Shown here one piece after another: positions 14,184-27,472 of a DNA stretch of 64,000 nucleotides. Positions within the stretch are counted from its first letter, which is position 1. Every line of letters starts with the position of its first letter. Source of the DNA: Capsaspora owczarzaki ATCC 30864 (Eukaryota > Opisthokonta > Filasterea); contig NW_011887303.1 of the NCBI RefSeq assembly GCF_000151315.2, forward strand, positions 252,141 through 316,140. The letters are read 5' to 3'. The notes beneath the pieces are model-generated. The model saw nothing but the letters and a program-made list of their open reading frames with translations, was not told where the DNA came from and did not search any database. Position numbers and translations under genes: made by a program.

Positions 14184-16463
14184 TTAGAAACGGGGGTAGG
14201 GGCGAACAAACGTGGCCTGATCGCGGATAGTGTACTCGTTGGTGGTGGGGTTGATGTGCCAAGTCCAGTCAATGTGAGTCTCGTTGTGGATGACCATGCG
14301 ACCGTAGCCATAGGCAGCCTGGCGGAAGGCAGACCACGAGGGCTGAGAGAGCCACTGGGAAGCAAGACCCTCCTGGTTGCCACCGTCGCCAATGACAATG
14401 TACTCGGTGGGGTTGGCAGTGCTGACCACGTTGCGGTAGACCTGCTTGGAGCGCTCGTACGAGTGGACGTGGCCGTTGAAGGCAAGATCAACCTTGTACT
14501 TGTAGAAGAGCGGCTCGTAGATGGTTTGGAAGGCGGGGATCTCGCCCTGGTGAGCAGTGTTCGAGTTGTAGAAGGGGCGGTGGTACATGAGGATGAGCCA
14601 GGGGGTCTGGGTGCGGTTGACCGACTCCATCTCCTTGATAAACCAGTTGTACTGGGCCGAGCCGACCGAAAAGTCAGTCTCGGTCGACAGCAGGACGAGG
14701 CGGACGTACGAGTGCGAGTACGACCAGAACAGGTTGAGGCCGGGGGAGTTGGACTCTGCGTACGGCATGCGGAAGCGGTAGTTGTAGGCGGTAAAGTTGT
14801 GGTAGTTTTCGTGGTTGCCGACGCCGACCATCCAAGCCATCGAGGCCGAGAGCGGCTGCACCATGTTGCCCCACTGATCCCAGATGGGCTGGTTGCCGTT
14901 GGCGTAGGTAATGTCACCGGCATGCCAGAGAACGTCAGCGCGCATCGAGTCCGACAGGATGCCGTTGACAGTGTTGAGCGAGTTCGAGGTGAAGCCGAGG
15001 TCACCAATCACGGCGACCGTCAGCGGGACCTTGTCGGTCGTCATCGACTTGAACGTAAACTCGTTGCTCCAGCCCTGCGAAGCGTCGCCGACCACGTAAA
15101 AGTAGGTGGTGAGGGGCGTGAGGCCGGTGACCTTGACCTGATGTTTTGGAAGAAAAAGAGAAAAAAGAAAAAGAAGGGGAAAGGGTGAGTTTTTGGTTTT
15201 CGGCAATCAAGCAATGCAACGTTTGCTCGAGTGCTTACAGTGTGGATGTAACCAGAAGTGTACGAGTCATACGTGTACTGGGTGGACGTGCCGTTGAAGG
15301 GAACTGCGGGAGCAGAGAGCAAAAAACAAGAACAAACAAAAACAAAACGAAAACAAAACAAACAAAAACAAAACGAAAACAAAAACAAACAAACGATGAT
15401 GAGCGACTTTGACAGAAATGATCAACAAATGATCTGAGCAAAAAAACTCACTGTAGTAAGCACCGGACCTGGGGCCGACCTTGACCTGGGGGCTAGCAGG
15501 CGAGGGGGTAATCCACATCATGACCTACGAACGCAAGCGAACAAGCAAGCAGCGATCAATGTGAGAGAAGCCGATCGTCGGTTGCAGAGCAGAGAAGTGA
15601 AAAAAGAGGGGGTTTTTCCCCCGCGCTGGTGTCATGCGCATCAAACGACAAAATGTCCCATTTTGAATGACTGGGTGTTGTTTTGTAAGGGGTTTTTGAA
15701 GGGTGCATTTGGAGTGGATGGAAGGAGCTGGTGGGAGGAGGAAGGGAAGGGAAAGGTCAAAGAAACCGAGAGATACCACTCACCGCCCCACAAAACCACG
15801 CTCAACCCATTCAACAGAACCAACCAGCTGTTTAGCTTCAACATTACGAAGCGAGGAGAGCGATTTCAATGGAGGCAGTGTACACACGAGGCCAAGCCAA
15901 GCAGCCTGGTTGGTTCACCCTTTCTAACTCCAACTCTAACTCTCTCTCGCTCGTCGCTCCCCCAGCTTCATCATAAAAGCGTGCTGCACAACTGCACAAA
16001 TTGTCAACGGATCTGTGCTGGGTCTTCCATTGGACGAGTTTCCGCCGCGGTTGTGTTTTGTGCTATCAAAAGAAGTGTGTCACAAGGTCATTTCAAAGCG
16101 CCCCAAAACCCCGTTTCATAGGGAAGACCAGCAGCAGCAGCAGCGGAAACCATATCAAACAGCGACAGTTCAACAAAAGAGAGAGAGATATCGATATTGA
16201 AGAGCGAAAGGAGGGAGAGAGAGACAGAGAGAGCGAGAGAGAGAGAGAGAAACGGGGAAAAGATGCGAGTTGATTGAATTCAGCCGAACTGCGAAGCATG
16301 TTCGTCGATAGAAGCGAAAGTGAGGCTGACGTACGGCTTCGGTGGGAATGCCAGTGAAGGAGAGGCGAATCTGCTCTGGCGGGTTGGACGACAGGCGGAA
16401 GGGCGCCGCCGAGACGAGCGCCACCAGCAGTGCGAGAACAGCCGCAGCAATGGTCCAGCGCAT
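14184..16463 (-). CDS. Purple acid phosphatase (secreted metallophosphoesterase)
   Basis: Four exons: 16463-16335, 15524-15452, 15303-15239, 15137-14184; phases match and give 406 aa. Residues 1 to about 20 (RWTIAAAVLALLVALVSAAP) are a signal peptide. An N-terminal fibronectin-like region (PEQIRLSFTG, MMWITPSP, VKVTGLTPLTTYFYVVGD) precedes the catalytic domain. Metal-ligand blocks are in order: GDLGF, a GDITYANG block, GVGNHENYH, LMYHRPFY and NGHVHSYERSK, the five-block signature of Fe-Zn/Mn purple acid phosphatases. The C-terminal DWTWHINPTT segment is also typical. It hydrolyses phosphomonoesters at acid pH, probably in the lysosome or outside the cell. The first intron is 810 bp; just upstream of the ATG lies an AAAAG repeat (CTTTT on the sense strand). 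Confidence 0.93.
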
Positions 16464-16472
16464 TGTTGGAAG

Positions 16473-16517
16473 AAAAGAAAAGAAAAGAAAAGAAAAGAAA
16501 AGAAAAGAAAAGAAAAG
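16473..16517. repeat. AAAAG pentanucleotide microsatellite
   Basis: About nine AAAAG units directly upstream (sense strand CTTTT) of the acid phosphatase start codon at 16463. On the coding strand it is a pure pyrimidine tract in the leader, so it could also act as a polypyrimidine tract. Confidence 0.85.
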
Positions 16518-17012
16518 GTGAATGAACTGGACGGATTCGGTCGTTGTTGGATTGGTGAAGAATTGGTACATGGCAGAATAAACTCAAGTGCTGGTGGAGG
16601 GAGGGTGAGGGAGGGTGGGAAAGGTGGGATGGAAATACTTAAAAAAAAACCAAATTCAGATGGAAAATGGAACAAGAGAACATGCATCGTCGATGAGCGG
16701 TTGTTGGATGTTGCAGCGATCAGAAAACTGAGATTAGGAGTAGTTGACAGCTTGCTGGCAGGACTTCAGGCGGGCCAATGGGCCGAGCTCAGATGAAAAC
16801 CATCATCCAACTGATGATTCCTGGAAGACTCCACGCTTCACCATGGCTCGCCAACCGCTCCAGCAGCATCAACAAACGACATCACACTTAGAAGGGGCTC
16901 GTGAAACAACAACGAGCATGGCCAAGCGGAATAAACAGAATTTTTGTATTGATGCACTTTTTGGGTCTTGCGAAACGCAATCAAGAAACACAAAGCGGTT
17001 TGGTGCCATCGA
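16518..17012. other. Spacer between NDUFA8 3' end and acid phosphatase leader
   Basis: About 495 bp on the shared minus-strand direction. No gene seen beyond the expected NDUFA8 3' UTR and acid phosphatase promoter. Confidence 0.5.
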
Positions 17013-18126
17013 TTAGTGACCAAGGAAGCTCTGCCAAAGAGTTCAAGTGTCCAGTGCAACGAACACAGTGAGTCAGAAGTGCTGGAAAAATTGCTCGCAA
17101 TCGTTGCTTTACCATCTTCTCCTTCGCACAAGCTGCCAGTGCCTTCTGGGCGGCAGAGCAGAATCGGAAATCTTGGTTGTTCTTGTCCAGGCACTGCCAG
17201 AGCTCGGTGAAGCGCTCGTTGCAGTTACCCCGGAGCACCTTGAAGCTGTATTCAAGGGACAAGCGAGAAAGAAAAGGGGGAGTTGGAGCCCCCCCCCCTT
17301 GTCTTGTCCAACAAAAACCAAAAAAAAACCCTTTCTTACAATTCAGCAGTGCACTCTGTCACGTAACGGCCCTCCTCTAGGCAGAGCTCAGGATTCTTCT
17401 TGTCAAAGCGGCATTGCATGTACGCGCGGTTAGGAGTGTCGCAGTATTCGCCGAGGTGCTTGGCGGCTGCGAGCAGCGGCGACGAGGTCACCTTGATTTC
17501 CTGTAGTGTAGTCCCATGCATGCATTGAATGCAGAATCAACGTGAGCAAGCAGCAAGACGAAAGGCAAGATCAAAGTCGAGTGAAGTTGATGCGTTTTGG
17601 TGATCTCTCGCCGTTCCGCCTCGTCCATCCACGCGATCGAAAATCAGCCCAAGCACAGAATCATGTCACGCAGATCGCAGTGGAGCCAGGCGACCAGAGC
17701 AAGAGCACAGGCGGCGTCCAAAGCCAAAAAGCATATGGGCAAGGAGCCAAAAGGATCCCTCCAACGCGCGGTCTCACTCTCACCCGCTCCAAGCATGCCA
17801 CAACGGAGGGCTTTCCAGTGTCCATCATCTGAGAATGGATGAGCCCCTCGCTCCAGCCAACAAGCAAGAGCAAGTGAAAAAGCAAAAAAAAAAAAAAAAA
17901 AAAAAAGGCCGCTTTTTGCTCGCTTGTTCTCTGTGCTCGCTGTGTGTCCCACTCCCCACCCCCACCCCTGCAGCACTCAGTGACTGGAATGACCAGCGAT
18001 CGCATTCGTGGAACGAGGCGGATCGACCGAACGAACGAACGAACGAACGAACGAGCGAACGAAGCTGGCTCAATCGTCAACCAATTCGATCCCATCGCTC
18101 ACCTCGACTTGGGGTACGTCTGCCAT
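17013..18126 (-). CDS. NDUFA8: NADH:ubiquinone oxidoreductase subunit NDUFA8 (CHCH protein)
   Basis: Accessory subunit of mitochondrial complex I on the intermembrane-space side, imported by the MIA40 disulfide relay. Exons: 18126-18103 (MADVPQVE), 17500-17340, 17245-17113 and a proposed last exon 17030-17013 (SFLGH plus stop). The core runs from EIKVTSSPLLAAAKHLGEYC to KALAACAKEKM. It carries two twin Cx9C motifs: CDTPNRAYMQC with CLEEGRYVTEC, and CNERFTELWQC with CSAAQKALAAC. That is the double-CHCH arrangement of NDUFA8. Total is about 111 aa, shorter than human (172), because the animal C-terminal extension is absent. The last exon is the weakest part: only six codons, chosen on acceptor CTTTGGCAG and phase. 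Intron 1 holds an A-run near 17884-17906 and a GAAC tandem near 18027-18062. Confidence 0.87.
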
Positions 18127-18393
18127 TCTGTATGAAAACAAAAAGAAGAGTGGAATCAACGTTAAAGGAAATAAAGAGTGCAAGAACAACGAGTGCATTT
18201 GTATTTGAGAGCTGAACAGAACTCGACCATCCAATGCTCGCTCCCATTGTCAATCCGATTCTTTGACTCTTTGAGTCGTTCTCCCCACAAAATCACAAGC
18301 TCAAGCAGCTCAAGCTGACCTTATCAATCCTTCTTTTTTTGGTTTTCTTGCTGCTGTGCTATCGTCGCATCCAATCAACCCCTTCCTTACACA
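18127..18393. promoter_or_regulatory. Divergent promoter region, NDUFA8 / HGD
   Basis: 267 bp between opposite start codons. It contains CTTATC and ATTGTCAATC motifs and a T-rich stretch near 18330-18345 but no clear TATA box. It is likely shared, which would couple a respiratory-chain subunit to a tyrosine-catabolic enzyme. That coupling is inference from spacing only. Confidence 0.45.
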
Positions 18394-21043
<2,650 letters not shown>

Positions 21044-21595
21044 ACCGAGTTTCAGGATTTTGTGGAAGCGTGCTTGTATCTGTGGTGGTTTTCGAGCACG
21101 ACATTGAAGTGATGCACCCCCTCTCGTCGACAAGCCATTAAAAACCCATTGTGATTTGTTGTGATTCTGAGCCCCCTTGTCTCCCACTCACTTCTCATTC
21201 ATTTTCGAAGCCTTAAGAGAGCCGAAAAACAGCTTGATTGGAAGATCACTCGATCACAGTGTGACGCGCCAGAGTCCGAAAAAACGAAAAAAAAAAAAAA
21301 GTGAAAAGCTGCCTCATTGCTTCCGCTGTCAATGTCAGTAGTAGATAGAGAGGATGAAATCGCTGGCGCGATTTGACGTCCGCGCTTCGCGCGGGTGAGA
21401 GTGACCGAGGGTAACCTCGATTAAAGTACCACCATCTCGAATATAGCGCATTATTTTGTATGAATCGCGGCTCGCTTCTGAGCTGTTTGTCAAAATGTAC
21501 ATCCGACTGTGCACTGCTCGTGTGTGTACTTGTTTTTGAATTTGTCAGCTCATTCTTCCACTTCCTCCTTTTTTTCCTTTCTTCACACACTACCA
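21044..21595. other. HGD-EPRS intergenic region
   Basis: 552 bp between HGD stop and EPRS start. It holds the HGD 3' end, an A15 run near 21286-21300, and a cluster of three hairpins at 21357-21419 listed separately. No other coding feature was seen. Confidence 0.6.
21357..21419. other. Cluster of three perfect hairpins, possible structured RNA
   Basis: Three inverted repeats lie within 63 bases: AAATCG/CGATTT (21357-21374, extendable to 7 bp with loop TGGC), CCGCGC/GCGCGG with loop TTC (21380-21394), and CGAGG/CCTCG with loop GTAA (21406-21419, a GNRA-type loop on the + strand). The flank AGGATGA at 21351-21357 matches a C-box at six of seven positions, and CTGA occurs at about 21477. On the minus strand the cluster is followed by a T15 run. 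No known RNA family was recognised, so identity is open; a transcribed small RNA or a regulatory element are both possible. Confidence 0.35.
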
Positions 21596-24500
21596 ATGTC
21601 CTACACAATCAAAGGCGACAGTGCAGGTAACAGAAAACGTTAAGCTTTTTTTTTTTTTTTTTTTTTTTTGTTTGTATGGTTGTTGCATTGCAGCGCGCTT
21701 TCCAACACACAAACCTGCGGGTGCTTCCGGATCTCCGCTTCCCGCTTCCACATTCACGCACACACATCTGATATACGCACTCGTAGTACACCTTGTCTCA
21801 GTTTGCTGTTCCCTGAGTGCGATTGGTTCATGATGCGAGCTGCAGTCCAGCGAGCCATGAGGTTTTCTCTTTTTTTTTTTTTTTTTTTTTCTTTTTTATT
21901 ATACTTTTGATGGAACGGCTCGCATTCGCCGTCAACACGCCCTGTCGCATTCATCATCGACCCACGGTGCATCCTTTGTCTCGAGGCACCCGTCTGTGTG
22001 TGAGGAGAGGGGGCCACTGCTGACAGCATCGCACAAGAACAAAACCATTCAAAGATCTCGCTCTTTTTTATTTTTTTTTTATTCATTCTTTCTGCCCCTT
22101 CCCCGCTTCTGTCTGAGCGCTGAGATTTGAGCAACAGCAGCAGCAGCAGCATCGACGTACCACTCGTACAAGCTTTTGCTCCAAGCGAAACGCTGCCGCG
22201 CAAATCCATTCGTCTCTCCACCAACAAATCCCCGTTTCACTATGAAGCAATCGCTGCACATGTTGACATCACTCACTCCCATCACTCACTCTCAACTCTC
22301 TCGACCAAAAACAACAAATAGTTCTGCAGGTTGTCGCTGCGATCGTCCGCGAGCACGGCGTCCAGGTCAAGATCGAGGGCAAGGGCGTCCCCGCTGGCCA
22401 GCTCGAGCTCACCACCGCTCAGGGCGCCAAGGTCGGCCCGGCCACTGCATACAACCTGGCACGATTGCTGTCGCGTCTGGCGCCAGCATCGGGCCTCTAT
22501 GGCGCGCAGGGCGATGCGCTCGTCGCCACCGAGGTCGATACCTGGGTCGACTTTGCCGCATCCCACCTGCCCGAGTCCGGCGTCACGGAGGCTGGCCTTG
22601 CACGCTCGCTCGCATCACTCGACACGCACTTGCGCCTGCGCACCTACCTTGTCGGCTCGGCGCTCTCGCTTGCCGACGTTGCCGTTGTCCTCGCACTCTC
22701 CGAGGTCAACAAGCAATGGGCTGCCGCCTCCCGCGACGGCAAGTTTGTCGAGGTGACCCGCTGGGCGACCCACCTGGCCACCCTTGCGCCGTTTGGCAAG
22801 CGCGTGCACTACCCTGGAAAGAAGCACGAGCGGGAGCCTTCCTCCTCTGGCGCTGCCTCTGCCTCGTCGGGTGCGGCCCCTGCCTCCAAGAGCCTCGCCT
22901 ACCAGCATGCCAGCGACAACCAGGTGATCAAGAACCAGTCGGCCAAGTTTGTCGTGCTGCCCGGTGCCGAGATGGGCAAGGTCGTGACCCGCTTCCCCCC
23001 GGAAGCCAGCGGCTACCTCCACGTCGGCCACGCCAAGGCCGCGCTGCTCAACGAGTACTATGCTCGCATCTACGAGGGCACGCTCATCATGCGCTTTGAC
23101 GACACCAACCCGGCCAAGGAGAACTCTGAGTTTGAGCAGGCCATCCTCGAGGATCTCGAGAGCCTCGGCATCAAGCCCGACAAGTTCACACACACCTCGG
23201 ACTGGTTTGACACCATCCTGCAGTACGGCGAGCGCATGCTCAAGGAGGGCAAGGCGTTTGTGGACGACACCCCCGTCGACAAGATGCGCAGCGAGCGCGA
23301 GGCGCGCCAAAACTCGTACCGTCGCGACGCCTCCGTCGAGGACAACCTCAAGCTGTGGGCTGAGATGATCAAGGGCTCCCCCGTTGGTCTGACGTGCTGC
23401 ATGCGTGCCAAGATTGACATGCAGAGCAACAACGGCGCCCTGCGCGACCCCGTCATGTTCCGCTGCAAGAACGAAATCCACGTCCGCACCGGCGACAAGT
23501 ACAAGTGCTACCCGACGTACGACATGGCCTGCCCCATCGTCGACTCGCTCGAGGGCGTCACACACGCACTCCGCACCACCGAGTACCACGACCGCGATGC
23601 CCAGTTCTACTGGATTATCGACGCGCTGGGTCTCCGCAAGCCCATGATTTACGACTACTCGCGTGTCAACCTCTCATACACTGTGCTTTCCAAGCGCAAG
23701 CTGCAAAAGCTCGTCGACATGAAGCTTGTGGACGGCTGGAACGACCCGCGCTTCCCCACCGTTCGCGGCGTGCTGCGTCGCGGCATGACGGTCGGCGCCC
23801 TTCGCGACTTTATCATCTCGATTGGCTCGTCCAAGAACTCGAACCTCATGGAGTGGGACAAGTTCTGGGGCTACAACAAGAAGCACATTGACCCTGTTGC
23901 TCCGCGCTTCACTGCCATCGAGCGCGACTCTGCCGTGCCCATTCGCGTTCTGAACGGCCCCGCCACCCCCGAGGAGACGGACGTTCCGCTGCACCCCAAG
24001 GACGCCAGCATTGGCACCAAGAAGGTTGTTCGCGCCAACGCGCTCATCATGGAGCGTGTTGATGCCGACGCCATCAAGGAGGGCGAGATTATTACGCTGA
24101 TGAACTGGGGCAACCACATTGTCCGCAAGATTTACCGCGAGCACGGCAAGCCCATCGCCTCGGTCGACGTCGAGTACCTGCCCGAGGACAAGGACTTTAA
24201 GAAGACCCAAAAGTTCACTTGGATTGCCAACGTCCCCGGCAAGTCGCTCGTGCCCGTCCTTTCGTCCGACTTTGACTACCTCATCATCAAGCCCAAGATT
24301 GAGGAGGAGGACAACATTGACGACATTCTCACCCCCAAGACCCGCTTTGACACGCAATTGCTCGCTGAGCCCGCTGCCGCCAACCTCAAGAAGGGCGATA
24401 TTATCCAGTTCAACCGCCGTGGCTACTACATTGTCGACGCCAAGAACGACGATGGCTCGTTCACCATGTTCCTCATTCCCGACGGCTCGGCCGAGATGGT

Positions 24501-27129
24501 TGCCTCCAAGGCTGCCGCTGCTTCTGGCGCCATCGCCTCCAACCCCGCCCTCAAGAAGGAGGCCGCTGCTCCCGCCACGCCCGCCGGCACCTCCTCGGAT
24601 GCTGCTGTCGCCAAGCTTGCCGACCAGATTACCGCACAGGGCAACACTGTTCGCGACCTCAAGGCTGCCAAGGGTGACGCCACTGCCGCTGTTGCCGAGC
24701 TCCTCAAGCTCAAGGCCGAGTACAAGGCGCTGACTGGCAAGGACTTTGCCCCCGGTGCTCGCCCTGCTGCTGCCCCTGCTGAAGACAAGAAGAAGGCTCC
24801 TGCCGCCCCTGCTGAAGACAAGAAGAAGGCTGCCGCCCCTGCTGCTGCTGCCCCTGTCGCCGCTGCTGCTCCTGCCGCTGCTGCTGGCTCTGGTGATGAG
24901 GCCGCTCTTGCTGCCAAGATCACCGCCCAAGGCAACATTGTGCGCGACCTCAAGGCTGCCAAGGGTGACGCCACTGCTGCCGTTGCCGAGCTCCTCAAGC
25001 TCAAGGCCGAGTACAAGACTTTGACTGGCAAGGACTTTGCCCCTGGTGCTCGCCCTGCCGCTGCCCCTGCTGAAGACAAGAAGAAGGCTGCCGCCCCTGC
25101 TGCTGCCCCTGTCGCTGCTGCCGCCGCTGCTCCTGCCGCCGCTGCTGCTGCTTCCACCTCCGCCGCTGCTGGTGCTCCCGTCTCTGATGCCGAGGCCGCT
25201 CTCGCTGCCAAGATCTCTGCTCAGGGCAACGTTGTGCGCGACCTCAAGACTGCCAAGGCTGACGCCACTGCCGCTCTCGCCGAGCTGCTCAAGCTCAAGG
25301 GCGAGTTCAAGGCCCTCACCGGCAAGGAGTACACTGCTCCTGGCGCCCGCCCCGACTCCCACCCCTGCCGCTGCTGCTGCTGCTGCTGCTCCCGCTGCCG
25401 CCAAGGCGGAGGCCAAGCCCGCCAAGGAGAAGGCCGCCGCTGCCTCGTCCGCTGCATCATCTGCCGCCGAGGACGAGAAGCGCATTCTGATTGGCGTTGA
25501 GGCCGACAAGGCAACCAACTTCCACGAATGGTACACTCAGACCATTGTTCGCGCTGAAATGATCGAGTACTACGACATTTCTGGCTGCTACATTCTTCGC
25601 CCGTGGGCTTGCTCCGTCTGGGACCACATTCGCGACTTTTTCGACCGCGAGATCAAGCTGCTCGGCGTCGAGAACGCCTACTTCCCCATGTTTGTGTCCA
25701 AGAGCGCCCTCGAGAAGGAGGCAGACCACATTGCTGACTTTGCCCCCGAAGTCGCCTGGGTCACCAAGAGCGGTCAGTCCGACTTGGCCGAGCCCATCGC
25801 GCTTCGCCCCACCAGCGAGACCATCATGTACCCATCGTTCGCCAAGTGGATTCGCTCGCACCGCGATCTCCCGCTCAAGATCAACCAGTGGGCCAACGTT
25901 GTCCGCTGGGAGTTCAAGAACCCCACGCCGTTCCTGCGCACCCGCGAGTTCCTCTGGCAGGAGGGCCACACTGCGTACGAGACCAAGCCCGAGGCCGACA
26001 AGGAGGTTTTGCAGATTCTCGAGCTCTACCGCCGCGTCTACGAGGAGTACCTCGCCGTCCCCGTCATCAAGGGCAAGAAGTCCGAGAAGGAGAAGTTTGC
26101 CGGCGGTCTGTACACGACCACGGTCGAGGCCATCATCCCTTCCACCGGCCGTGGTGTTCAAGGCGCCACCAGCCACAACCTTGGCCAGAACTTTTCCAAG
26201 ATGTTTGACATTCTGATTGAGGACAACGACCGTCCCGGCCAAAAGAAGCACGTCTGGCAAAACTCGTGGGGTCTGACCACCCGCACGATTGGCGTCATGA
26301 TTATGCTCCACGGTGACAACAAGGGTCTTGTTTTGCCCCCTCGCGTCGCCTCGCTTCAGGCCGTCATCGTCCCCTGCGGCATCACCGCCTCGCTCTCGGA
26401 GGCCGACCGCGCCGCCCTCATGGCTTACGGCAAGCAAGTCGAGGACGCCCTCCGCGCTGGCGGCATCCGCGTCAAGTTTGACGACCGTGACAACTACACT
26501 CCCGGCTACAAGTTCAACCACTGGGAGCTGCGCGGCGTTCCGCTGCGCATCGAGGTTGGCCCCCGCGACATGAAGAACAAGCAGATTGTTGCCGTTCGCC
26601 GCGACACTGGCGAGAAGACTTCGCACTCGGTCGACAACATTGCCACGACTGCCAAGACCCTCCTGACCACCATCCAGGACTCGCTTCTTGCTCGCGCAAC
26701 TGCCGTTCGTGATGCTCACGTTCGCCGCATCGAGAACTGGGAAGACTTTGTTCCCGCGCTCAACGCCAAGTGCGCCGTCCTTGCCCCCTGGTGCGACGAG
26801 ACTCCTTGTGAGGAGGACATTAAGAAGAGCTCTGCCAAGGTGTAAGTGACTGTTTTGGGGGGTCGGGGCTTTGGGGGTTTTGAGGTTGAAAGAAGTTTGT
26901 GTTTATGTGGCGGAATTTTTTTTCTTCCTCTCATGACGCGATGCTTGATGATTGGTTTTTGTGCGACATTTGTGTTTTTTGCAGTGACACGGATGACGGT
27001 TCTGGCGCTGCTATGGGTGCCAAGAGCTTGTGCAAGCCCTTCGAGCAGCCCGAGCTCAAGGCTGGCCAGAAGTGCGTCAAGTGCGACAAGCCCGCCAAGG
27101 TTTTCTGCCTCTTTGGCCGAAGCTATTAA
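21596..27129 (+). CDS. EPRS1: Bifunctional glutamyl-prolyl-tRNA synthetase with WHEP linkers
   Basis: Charges tRNA-Glu and tRNA-Pro. Exons: 21596-21626 ([10 protein letters not shown]), 22322-26841, 26985-27129. Order: GST-like N-domain (to about 170); class I GluRS with HVGH in [17 protein letters not shown] and a KMSKS-like LSKRKL; three near-identical WHEP repeats joined by Ala/Pro/Lys linkers (about 24600-25345); class II ProRS with [26 protein letters not shown] and [12 protein letters not shown]; and the C-terminal zinc-type tail ending LFGRSY, usual for eukaryotic ProRS. The reading frame changes by one base in the linker after WHEP 3 (about 25335-25400). Counting all bases gives 4696, one more than a multiple of three; without one base the protein is 1564 aa. 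No GT-AG intron of the right length fits, so a sequence error in a GC-rich linker is likely. The first-intron acceptor (22321) was chosen on phase. Confidence 0.93.
24600..25345 (+). repeat. Three tandem WHEP-linker repeats inside EPRS
   Basis: Three coding repeats of roughly 230-310 bp. Each has a helix-turn-helix core ([20 protein letters not shown] and variants, then [19 protein letters not shown]) followed by an [16 protein letters not shown] linker. The first linker carries an extra duplicated [11 protein letters not shown] unit. DNA identity between units is very high, suggesting recent homogenisation or expansion. Confidence 0.9.
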
Positions 27130-27472
27130 AAGTTGCATTCATACATGTGGTTTCTTGCCATTGGTGACTGGATTTTTTGTTGTTTGTGGAAGAGTTTTGT
27201 ATGAATGTTCAATCGCGTCAAAGTTTAGCGTGCCATGTTCTATTTTCGATGCTTTTGGAGTTGGTTGCGTTCACGACGCCTTTATTATGTCTCGCAGCCT
27301 CAAACAAGTGCTCTGATGCAGGAGCTTCCCCCCCTCCCCCACCGCCGTCCCCTCACTTTGCTTCTGGTCCCATTTTCAATCTTGATTGAACTTTCATTCA
27401 TCTTTTTTTTTTTTTTTTTTTTTTTTTTTTGATTCTTTTTTTTTTTTTTTTTTTTTTTTTACTTTCCAAGTC
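27130..27472. other. EPRS-ACE spacer with long poly-T tract
   Basis: 343 bp holding the EPRS 3' end and the leader of the next gene. From 27403 to 27460 it is almost pure T, broken once, followed by ACTTTCCAAG right before the next ATG. That resembles a polypyrimidine tract and acceptor of a 5'-UTR intron. Confidence 0.55.

Noticed and set aside
25330-25500. Intron joining the two EPRS frames
   Set aside because: Candidate GT-AG pairs such as GTACAC to CGCCAAG have length 2 mod 3, which does not restore the ProRS frame.
23674-25536. 620-codon antisense frame opposite EPRS
   Set aside because: Shadow of the GC-biased EPRS coding strand; Ser/Gly/Val composition and no family similarity.
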